Positions 36,984 through 47,068 of a stretch of 64,000 bases of DNA are shown here, in pieces. The DNA is from Stercorarius parasiticus (taxonomy: Eukaryota > Chordata > Aves > Charadriiformes > Stercorariidae). The stretch spans positions 62,001 to 126,000 of the forward strand of contig VWZL01000903.1 of assembly GCA_013396915.1 (NCBI GenBank), given 5' to 3'. The notes below the pieces were generated by a model. That model did no database searches, was not told the origin of the DNA, and worked only from the letters and a program-made list of their open reading frames with translations. The position numbers were made by a program, and so were the translations under genes. Position 1 is the stretch's first letter; each line of letters opens with the position of its first letter.

Positions 36984-37479
36984 TGTCCTGGTTTCAGCTA
37001 GGAAAGAGTTAATTTTCTTTCTAGTGATTGCCCTGAAAGGAATGTCAACAATACATATTGTTTTAGTTGTTGCTAGGTGACATTTATGCTTTTCAAGGAC
37101 TCTTTTCAGCTTCCCATGGAAGGTGAGAAGCAGCATAGACAGAACAACAGAATGGCCAATGGAATAGTCCGTACCATAGACAACATGCTCAGTATATAAA
37201 TGGGGGTTGGCGGGGGGACATGATCGGCAAGCACTGCTCGGCGTGGTGCCAATTCACTGGGTGGTGAGAGTAACTTGTGTCATTATTATTATTGTTACTA
37301 TTGTTATTTTCCTTTACCATTATTATTCTATTAAACTGTCTTTATCTCAACCCATGCGTTTTTTTCCTTTCCCTTTCCCCTCTTTTCTTCCCTCTTCTCC
37401 CAACCCTTCCTGGGGGAGAAAGAGGGAGTGAGCAAGTGGCTGCGTCATCCTAGTTGCTGGCAGGGGTTAAACCACGACA
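36984..37479 (+). mobile_element. Solo LTR of an endogenous retrovirus (LTR B)
   Basis: It begins TGTCCTGGTTTCAGCTAGG and ends GGGGTTAAACCACGACA. The U3-like part has 'ttttagttgttgctagg' and 'tcaaggactcttttcagcttccc'. A clean TATATAAA lies at 37193-37200 after 'catgctcag'. Then come 'ctgctcggcgtgg', a run of ATT triplets (37277-37330), the polyadenylation signal ATTAAA at 37330-37335, and 'ctttatctcaacccatgcg'. It is 496 bp long and keeps the region lost in LTR A, but differs from it around the 'ggggacacagcc' block, which is absent here. Hence it is a different subfamily or separately rearranged. No internal viral genes are nearby, consistent with a solo LTR left by recombination. Confidence 0.87.
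37193..37200 (+). promoter_or_regulatory. LTR TATA box
   Basis: TATATAAA sits about 130 bp upstream of the LTR polyadenylation signal, at the usual LTR promoter position. It is intact only in LTR B of the tandem pair. If anything in this window starts transcription, it would read rightwards from about 37225. Activity is not shown. Confidence 0.5.
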
Positions 37480-40400
37480 CCCCCTTTCCTGCCTTTGGCC
37501 TTTCTGGAGTTTTGTGCATTCCTACCATCCCTTTAAATAATCCATAATAATTTTGCTTTTTCCCCATGAGACTCTCGATAATCTTCTTTCCCCCCTTCTC
37601 AGTTACACAGTTCCGGCTGAACCTCAAGGTAATCCCTTTTTCTTCAACAGCACTCCCTTGACCCAAAATAAATGTTAGTGTAGAAGCACCCTAATTAAAG
37701 TTTGGAAAACCAACCTGGACAAATTGAACCCTTTCATGAACACTTTTTATGAGAATAAATAGAAAGAAAACTTTCTAGTATAATTTTTTTCCTACTCTCT
37801 TATTTTACAATTCATTATTTGAGGCAATGGAGCAATTTAATAAACTGGACCTGTAAGAGTAAGAGACGCAAAAGCAGGCTGCTTGGGCTTGAAACTCAAC
37901 ATCTAGCTACCTCAGGGATGTCTAATGTTGAATCCACTTTTCTCTTTAGTGTTTTCTAGCAGGTAATGTAAGCATCTGGGGAGTGGCTCAATGCTCTTCT
38001 TGCACTGCCTAGAAAACCTGAGCTCCTAAAGTAAGCGAGAGGCTCACAAATTGATTTTTTCAGCTCTCACCCTTTCATGGGGTCTTCTGTGGATGTAGCC
38101 CTTTATATTTTTATACTATCGTCCATACTGTTCGTATTAAGACAATACATAGAGAACCTTAGAAAACAGAACTCATGAGTCATTACATCTGTTTTCTGAC
38201 TTTTATATTCATTTTATGAAGTTTTGCAGTCTATAATTTGGAAATAATTCCAGAAAATGAATAAATGGATTACTCTGATTGCAGTTTCAATAAAAAAAAT
38301 AAAAAAGAGAATGCATAGTGTAGTTAATCAGGAAATATTATGCTAATTACTGTAAAGATAACAGCTGTTCATACTCTTTAGATTATTAACACCTTCTACA
38401 CTCCAGCAGGGAAGCATCCCATGCAACGCTAATCTTCCATGTGCAAACAACTGCTGTTCCTTCACAGGGAAGCGGGTAATACATTCTTCTCTCTGACAGA
38501 ACAATAGGCAAGCAACAGCAGGCAGAACAGAAGTTTTATGACTTTCAAGATTTTGTTAATGTCATTGATGCTGCAAACTGCACAATACATATGCTACTAG
38601 TAGAAAACAAATGTGTTTCTTATAAAGCAAAAATCACATCCAGCCTTTTATACATAAATAAATTGCTGGATTATGCCAGCTGTTTTTTTTTTTCTTTTTG
38701 GACTTTTCCCTGCTTTTTTTTTTTCTTTATACAAATAAAAGTGGTGAATACCCAACATTAGTTCTGAACTGGTTTTGTGAAAAGGTCAATTTTGACTTTA
38801 TAAATCAAACCTGTAACCAAATTACTATTATGCTCACTCCTCCTCATTTTCCGGATTATTGAAGTAATCTTCAGCATATTGCTACTTTAAATGTTCTGCT
38901 CATGTTATAGACCAGGGAAAAAATTGTTTTTATAAGGAAAAATCCTTTCCTACCAAGGCAAACTGTCTGTGATCTGGGAAGAGGTGGAACAATGTTTTAT
39001 CTTTGAAAAATATGACCTGAATAGTAGAAATATCTACTCTAAACCTTTGTAATGTAAGCTTCGAAAATGCAGTGGTAAGAGTGGTAAATCCAAGAAAAAT
39101 AATACAAACAAGTTGTGGAATTAGCAGGTTCAAGGGCTCTCTGAGCTGTTAGGCATAAAGAGAGGTTAATTAAAGTTAATTGAGAAATTTAGAAGTTGTA
39201 AAAACTATCACAAGAAAGAGGAAAAAAAAAACCCCAGAACACCTAACCCTGAAAGAAATGAGATACTTGGATGATAAAGCTGTCTCTTAGCACTGTGTTG
39301 TGCTTGTTCTGTGAATGAATCACTTGGCAAGACGGGTGCTCTGTGAGCTTGCTTTTGGCAAAGCTGTAGGCAGGTGCCTGTCTTCTTGCTGATAACCAGC
39401 CAGATTAAAAGGTTGTCACTCTCAGCATCCCCTACTCCTCTTCACCCCTCTACTAGACAGAACGTACAAAATTTGAGATTTCCTGCATGTTTTTTATACA
39501 GGCACTTCCCCCTAATATGATCCTGTCAGGTGCTCTGCATCTGCTGTTCTCCCCTCCCTGCCCCTCTTAGAGCACTGTTCAGGTGCCTGAACTATCCTGG
39601 ATCATTTTGCTTGCGGTGGGGCATCCCAAGAGCAGCAACTTTATGAGTTCTGAACAGTTCATTTTTCAGTTATTTGCATTGTTTACAAACTTTGCAGCTT
39701 CTCTGGTACTTCTGGTCAGCCAACAGCTAAGGAACATCCTTAATAGGGTGAGTCACTCTGGGTGAATCAGCTCTGCATCACTCCGAAGAATTAAAGTATG
39801 TTTTACCTCACTCCAGCTGGGGACTGAGCTCAAGGAACTGCCAAAACCCAAATTACCACCTCTTCTTACCCAGAACCCATGTACAGAAGGACACCATCAT
39901 GTGTGCCTATCTTTTTCCTCTTTAGTTATTCCTCAGGCTTCGTTATCTCAGAGAGATCCCAGGTGCAACAGGCTATTTGCTTGTGTGGGCAACGAACTGT
40001 TCCACAGCCCATCTCAAATGAGAGGCCACCTTACCTTAGTGTTCACGAGAGACCAGGAAGTGTAAAAGGACTTCTTATATTCTGAGACCTTATCTTCTGA
40101 GATCGAGGGGAAAAAAAAAGGCTTTGCGCTCTCTGTGGTGCAATCTAGGCATCAGACATAGACAAACTGGTAGTAGGCTGATTTTACTAAGCCAATCTGA
40201 GATTCTGGGACAGCAAAATCAACCCTAATATAAAGGATATGTATATTTCTCAGCTGATCCGATAGAGATTCCTTTCACTGAATCTTAGATCCAGTGTAGA
40301 CACCTGAGCTAGCACCCTGTGGACTCCTTGACAGGCAAAGGATGCTTTTAGAGCAAAAGTCGTTTTGGCAAATGGAAGCACTTAATTTAGGATGAGGTGA

Positions 40401-43199
40401 AGTGAACTACAGAAACATTTCCACAGACAATAAAGGGAGAATAGAGTCATTCACTGACGTGTAGTGTCTGTATTGAATCAAGTTAATACCTTCTTTGTAT
40501 TTAACTTACAGTAAGACTTGTTCTAGTTTTGCTGAATATTAAAATACAGTAGGTGCATCAGCTATTCTATTTTAGCAACACACTGTACAACAAGAACATT
40601 TTTAATGTAGAAAAACTTTCACAGAGGTGACTTTTTATTAAGTGTTGTCTTAAAATCCCCAGTCCACTCTTTTTTTTTTGAAATTTGAAGTGAAACAAGA
40701 AACACTGCCTCCTCTGGTTTTAATAAAGGATAGTGCTACGTTAGAAATCTCTGAAAGGTTTATTTTGTTATAGACATCTGAAGTTCTGTTAGACGGAGTT
40801 TGAAATGAGCCCACTCTTAGAAGTTTGCTTGGATATTAAAAATCTCCAAAATTTGAGTGGCTTCCTAGCTTCTGTGCCAAGGATTATGCGGTGCTTGATT
40901 TTTGAATTTAGCTCTTTCCTAGCAATTACTGTTTTAAATGGAGTGTAAAGTTAGGCATCTGCAACATTTGTATCTATTGATTACAGTACTGAAGAGAAAA
41001 AGAGACAGATGATGAAACCTTCATCTGTAAATATGATATAAACATGTGACATGTTGATGAAATAATATTTATAGCACAGAAGCCCCAAATAATGTAATTA
41101 TTTCTACTCATGTTTCATGTTTAGGGTGGAATGCACAGGAAGAATTTTAAATAGAAGATATTTCTGATACGTACTAGGAATGTCTTTAACCTTCACTAAA
41201 GCTAGAAGCACATGAGATTGATCTTTTCTATGCACAGAAAAACACTATGGATATGCTACCAATGTCATTCAAGTCATGAAGTTAAAGATTTTCCTCATCA
41301 TTTAATCTGTGGTGTTTTTTGGCAATTTTTTTTGTGAGTATCCAAACACTTTCTAATGTATACACACTTTTTTCACTTTTAATGGGGGAAATTGGAACAC
41401 TTCGCAGGAAAAAAAAACACTTGTAAAAGGTTATATTTATGGAAAAGTTATTCTGTGACCTACAACTTCCCTTTTTTGTAACCACTCCATGTAACAAAAT
41501 GCACTCATCTCCTAAATAACTGTCCCCATGATCCCCCAAAACAAAGGAAACATCCTATCCTTCCATTCTTTTTGTGAACTTGTGTCCTCATGAAAACTTT
41601 CTTATTGTATTTCGTGTTCTGCATGTCAGACGGTGGCTATACCAACAGATTTGCTCTGAAAGAGAAAACCTTGACAAGAAAGATTGAGGAATAATGAGTT
41701 TGGTGAACTCTGTGAATCAACATTTTGCCTGCTTCCTTATACCAGCAGGGGCTGGAAAAGGGCTTCCCAGGTTAGTGAAGGTTGTCACGTATTGTGTTTG
41801 TAACTCTATGTTTTCTTTTACTTTGGATCAGCTTGGATTTCCAGTTCATGCATATTTTTCTGATGTATATGCTGGCATTCTGTTATTCCGTGAGAAATTG
41901 GCTGAATGTCTTGGGAAGCCTGGGATGGTTTCCAATAGTTGTTTATAATTAGGAGCATCTCAAGTGGCGGTGGTTTTTCACATCAGTGGAAAATAGGAAA
42001 AATATTTACTTTTAGGACTTATTTAATCATCAGCTCTGGTAAATTGTGGTTCTGGGTATGTTCTTTTTCATTCTGTTTATTGTGCATTGCTCTTTTTTTT
42101 TCTGTATTTTTCTCTGCTGCACAAGGATGATGCAGAATTTCCTGAAAGAGGCTGCCACAAGCTAGCTTGAAAATGTCTGTCATAAAAATAATTTAAATAT
42201 TCTGTTTGTGATTCCATGGGCTTTGAATCAGCCCTGGAGAAAATGGTCATCTACTTGGAAGAGCTGATTACTTCTACAGCCCCACTGATGCTTTACCTGC
42301 TTTGCTGATTCACAGAAAATGCTAGATTAACCAGAGCAACGGATTCATAGTTCTCTGTAGGAATCTCAGTTTTCATGTAAGTAGCTTTTGCACCTGTATT
42401 TTAAACCTGCAGAAGAAACTGATAGCTCCCTGCAAACTAACAGGATCCTGGGGGATACCATGTGAAACAACTGTAAAGTTTTGGTGTTCAGCCTCCTGTT
42501 TCACAGTTCTCCAGTGAGGCCAAAGCTAAATTTTATCATACTTCCTTGACAAGGACAAGTGAGGCTGCAGACAGGCAGTCATCAGTTTTGGTCAAGGTAT
42601 GACCTCCTCTAACTTCTCAATCTGACAATGTCGCCTCTGCTTTCTTGTAGGAGATCAGGAACCAGAAAGCCTCTTGTCTTCACTGAAGGCAACTGCAGAA
42701 AGCAGAGACATTTGTTGACAGGTTGCATATGTACGTATACCACATGTGCATTGACTCTTTGTATTCCACCTTCCAGGATAATTTATAGGGGCAAAAAGGT
42801 TGTGAAGGACTTTTCCAGACCTTCCCAAAGACCACATCCAGTCTTGACCCTGTAAGTGCTGAACCGTTCTGCAAACCTGGAGGGGAGCCCCTGGCAATGC
42901 ATTTTGATATGCAGACCAGATTTGGAAGCAAGTCTGTGTAGGTCCATGGAAGGTTGATTAGCTAAATCTCCACTTCCATACAGAGCAGTCATTTACATGG
43001 TCCCTGGACGAGTCACCTAGGGACTGGTCCTACACAACCTTCACATGTCTCACAGGGGGAGCACTGAGGAAACGTTCTGATGACAGTCAACATCCAAACA
43101 GGACTCTAGGATAAGGCTATTTCTTGACAGTCAGTCAGACGATGCCCCTGTAGCTAAGAATATGAAGGGGCAATTCTCATCTATATCCATGTTAGGACT
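37480..43199. other. Unique AT-rich non-coding DNA
   Basis: No gene or transposon recognised over 5.7 kb. T-rich runs occur near 38682-38725. Open frames of 60-85 codons occur on both strands without domains. At 42630-42990 several overlapping frames appear on both strands in slightly GC-richer sequence, but there is no motif and no consistent splice pattern. Confidence 0.45.
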
Positions 43200-43991
43200 T
43201 AATGATCTGGATGGGTGGGCTTCTACATGGGTAAAAAGCTGTTTGGGTCATCAATGGTTAATGGGTCATGCCCTGCATGGATGCCTGTGACGAGGACTGC
43301 AGAGATATGTCCTGTGACCTGTCCTTTTTAACGTCTTTATCAATGACTTGTCAGTAGTGGCAGAGTGCATTCTAATCAAGTTTGCGGATGACACCAAGTT
43401 GGGGGAACAGCTGCTTTGCTAAAGGGTAGGTTTGCCATCCTGAGGGACCCAGACTGGTTGGAGGAATGTGCCAATAGAAACCTCATAAAATTCAACAAGG
43501 ACAAATGCAAAGACCACATCTAGATACTGTGTCCAGTTTGGGGCACCCAAAATAGGAAAGGCATGGACAAATCAGAGGAAGCTTAGTGGAAGGCCCCAAA
43601 GGTGATGGGGCTGCAGTGCTTGCCCCATGAAGAGAGGCTAGGGGATCCTGTTCAGCCTGGAGAGGGTATGTTTTTGGGGAGACCTAACAGCTCCCCCAGT
43701 ATCTACAAGGGGTCATCAAGGAGATGGAGCCAGGCTTCTCACAGTGGTTCATGGCAGGAGGGCAACAATGGGCATAGGCTGAAAGAAGAGAGGAGAAATA
43801 TTTTTCCGAGAGTACAGTCAGGCAGTGGGGTAGGTTGCCCAGAGAGGCTGAGCGGTGTCCATCCTTGTAATTTTTCCGGACCCGGTTGTGCAAAGTCCTA
43901 AGCAACCTGGTTTAATCTCATCACTAACTGTGCTTTGGGCAGGATTTTAAACTAGCTGATATCCCAAGATCCCTCCCAATGTGAATTTTCC
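43200..43991 (+). mobile_element. Old CR1 LINE fragment with internal deletion
   Basis: It begins near 'gatctggatgggtgggcttctacatgggtaaaaag', equivalent to the RT palm approach. It reads through 'ctgtcctttttaacgtctttatcaatgac' to motif C, KFADDTKLGEQLL at 43379-43417, then 'aaacctcataaaattcaacaaggacaaatgcaaag' (to 43512). It jumps directly to 'accacatctagatactgtgtccagtttgggg' (43513 on), omitting about 250 bp (some 80 codons). The 3' UTR follows ('ttgcccagagaggctgagcgg', 'gtcctaagcaacctgg', 'tgggcaggattttaaactagctga') and ends 'ccctcccaatgtgaatttt' without clear octamers. High divergence indicates an old copy. The FADD motif survives, but the reading frame does not. Confidence 0.85.
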
Positions 43992-46874
43992 TAGCAGTCC
44001 TCTGATGTTCTTTCTAGACTTCTTGTTAACCAAGATTTCCTAGGCTGCAGCCTTTCCAGATCTTTTAGTAGTGAAACAGTTTGGATTCAGGTTGTTTCTA
44101 TCATTCTTGTGTCTCCTGTCATTGGATGAGGAAGACAATGTGAGAGTCAAATCACCTGACTGTTAGGATGTACAGCATAGATCTCTACATCTGGGCTACT
44201 TATCTAGACTTCCACTGTAACTTATAGAGAGAAAAAGGCATTTTAGGGATGACACTAATCTTGTCTGAAGGCAGATGTCTGAAATAGGTTGTCTGGATCA
44301 CACATAAGAATGTTTTTCTCCACTGGCTATATCGTAAGTTTAGATGAATAGCTCAGTTGTAGCTGCCTGTAATATAGCTGCCCACCGAGTTAAATGAGTT
44401 CATTTTTATCTGAAATGACTGCAATTACCCACCACCCTTTCTCCCTTCTCTTTACACTGAAAGCTCTATAACAGACTGAAACCAACTAGCTTCTGAGATC
44501 CTTTGCCTTTGCAGGTGGCAGCATGTGAAGCCCTGTGGGAATAATTCAAGGGTAGCATGAATCTGCAGGCAAAAATGGCCTTGCCCATTACATAGAAACC
44601 ATAAATGGCAGACAGAGCTTCAGAAACCATTTAATCTTGACAACACAAATGACAATTCTCTCATATCTGTCATCATAGCATGAATCAGGTGGAAATAGTC
44701 TCCCCTTTCCCCTATTTTATATTTAGTTGAGGACAGTTGATTTTTCAAGGCTTAATTCTTCTAGGAGTGGGGGAAAGAAGAAATACTAGGAAATGGGCAC
44801 TGCAATTAATTATGTACCTTAATCCTACTGGCTGAATGATAATCCCAAATCACTCCTTCTGCTCACGGGAGGATCAGGAGCTCTTAGCTGATCATGCCTC
44901 ACGTTCCTATTTATTAGGTCTGTATACATTTACTCTGAGCACTTTTGGTTTATGAGAGAATCATACGCCAGGGAGCTTGACTGCAATTGCAAAATTTCAG
45001 GAGGGGAAGAGGAACACAATTTTATGACTGAGGCTTGAATGATCTCTCAAATCTCCTATACAGGGCTACACAAACAAGGCTGCTGGATACCTAGTCATGG
45101 GAAATTAATCACGCTATCTCCAACTGACAGTTCCAGTGATTAGTGTGCAGAGACCTTTCATATCTCAAAGCACCAGCACATTAATCTGATCAATTTAGGG
45201 AAGTGATATCAGTTATATACAGTCATATTATAGCACAAGCCTCAACTTTGCAATGATAGGACTGTGCTAATCTACTGCCTAAGTATAGCAATGGCTTAAA
45301 AGAAAACTCATTTTGACTTTGCTAAAAAAACATGCAAGTTCCATTTCTAGTTAGAAGCTTTTCATAAATAGATTCAATCCTGTAAGTCAGAGCAAAACAT
45401 TTAATACTTCTGGTTGTATTCCCATTAAGTCAATGGCAAAAACACAATTTTGCTCTTCATGTTCCTTTCAGCAAATAATTTATAACTCATGAATTTACTT
45501 CTTACTACCTGACATTTTTCTGTCATTTCTTTCCCTCTCCCTGCTGTGTGATTTTCTGTGAATGGTTTGTGGCAGATAATGAAGCTATAGTGTTTGAAAT
45601 CAGATTCATTTTGGCCAAAGCTGTGTTGAATTTTTCTTCTTTCTAATTGAATGCACATGTGACAGTCAATATGATGTGTACCTGAGAGAAAAGATCATTG
45701 AAGATGTCACCAGGTAAGCAAAGAGTATGGAACAGGTGGAAGTTTAGAGATGATAAGGAGGATCACGGAGAATTTTTGCAACTTAAAACTTTTTCTTTTC
45801 TTGGTCTAAGCCATGTCAAGGAAGGAAAATGGTCTAATGTCAAGGTTTCTGTCTCAATATTGGTAGAACTTCAGTGTAATTTTTCATCACATTCAATAAA
45901 ACAATTGTACATGAACATAATAAAAATAGGAGGTATAATTCTGGTTCTGATTCTGTTGATTAGGAACATTTTTGTCATAGATTTAAATGAAACTAGGGTT
46001 TCACATGAGGTCTTTAAAACTTGCTAAATGCCATCAAGGGGGTGCACATGCAGCACACACAGGAGGTAAAAATGTCCTATGGGTTTGAATTCCTTGTGCA
46101 TGTGTGTGTATGTGTGTGCCATTAAGTGTGCTGAGTCTTGTAAATGTCATTTATTTCTGCACACAGTTTTGTGTAGGTAGAAATGGATTCTGAAAGACTG
46201 TTTGAAACTGTGGTTTATAAAGTTAAGATTGTGGAGCACTGAACAGAGCTGGTTTTGACACTTCAAATGAAAGAAAAAACTTTCATGAATTTGTGGAACC
46301 GAATTAAAAGAATGATGTTGGCAGCTGAAAGGTAATTAAGCCTAAAGAGCAAAATATGTAAAATGCAGTTATTGTGTCAGGTTCCCAAGGCTGCACAAAA
46401 CTGGGATGTGTGTGCAGTTCCTTAAACTGCAAACTTCAAAAGAAATAATTGGCCTTCTGATTACAATGCAAGTGTCTGAGAAAGACACTTACGCTTCTGT
46501 TTAGATTGAAGGATATTGAAAAACTCTCTCAGAAATTGCTTCTATCTACTCAGAAAAGATGGCATGGATTTGGTGGCTTGAAAATATCTGAAAGGGAAAG
46601 AAAGAGAAAAGTTCATTTTTCGAGGAAGTTGCCGTTAGCAGAAAGTTGATTCATGCTAGAATAAAGGTCCTTCCTTCTACATAGTATCTTCTTAACTCAG
46701 GGGTATATTAAGGGATAACATTTGAGATCAAAACAGGCAAAAAAGGTACCTTTTTCATATTTCACGATACCCATTTACAAAGTGCTGAGGAGCTCCCTTC
46801 TTCAGAGCAGGTTGTTCTAAAATTTAGGTGGCTTCAAATATCAGCCTGAGAAACTCTGGGTAAAAGTGTCCATT
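43992..46874. other. Unique non-coding DNA
   Basis: No gene seen. A possible ancient repeat trace (45386-45437) is listed separately. A GT-rich stretch lies at about 46100-46119. The 109-codon plus-strand frame at 45698..46027 has no recognisable domain. Confidence 0.45.
45386..45437. repeat. Possible ancient amniote repeat remnant
   Basis: 'cagagcaaaacatttaatacttctgg' followed by 'attcccattaagtcaatggca' resembles the CAGCAAAGCACTTAAGCACATGC...CCCATTGAAGTCAATGG order of an old amniote palindromic repeat. Word order and spacing agree, but sequence identity is modest. Confidence 0.35.
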
Positions 46875-47068
46875 GTGATTAGCCCTGCTTCAGGATGTTC
46901 CTAAGCCAGAAATAACTGGGGATGGTGAGACTATTCTTGGAATATGTCTATTCTGTTCTTAAAAACTAAAAAAATAAATTGTTCTTTCCTTACATTCTTC
47001 ACTATGTGCTTGATACTGGGCTAGATGGACTCCAGGCAGCTCTTCCCATGGTACGTTTGTATGTGCTC
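46875..47068 (+). mobile_element. Ancient CR1-like LINE 3' UTR of turtle/crocodilian type
   Basis: The order of blocks is 'ccctgcttcaggatgttcctaagccagaaataactggggatggtgag', a less conserved middle, then 'cttgatactgggctagatggactccaggcagctcttcccatgg'. It follows 3' UTRs common in turtles and crocodilians (GCTTCAGG..TTAAGCCA..., ...GATACTGGGCTAGATGGACC...). The GGGCTAGATGGA core is exact. Only the 3' UTR is present and it is strongly diverged. It probably predates modern birds. Confidence 0.5.

Noticed and set aside
36640..37431. Plus-strand frames with hydrophobic C-terminal stretches that look like membrane proteins
   Set aside because: They lie entirely inside LTRs A and B. The hydrophobic stretches are translations of the ATT-rich LTR tract, not of a gene.
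36574..37479. A complete or near-complete provirus between the two LTRs
   Set aside because: Only 5 bp separate them, and no gag, pol or env sequence is recognisable nearby.
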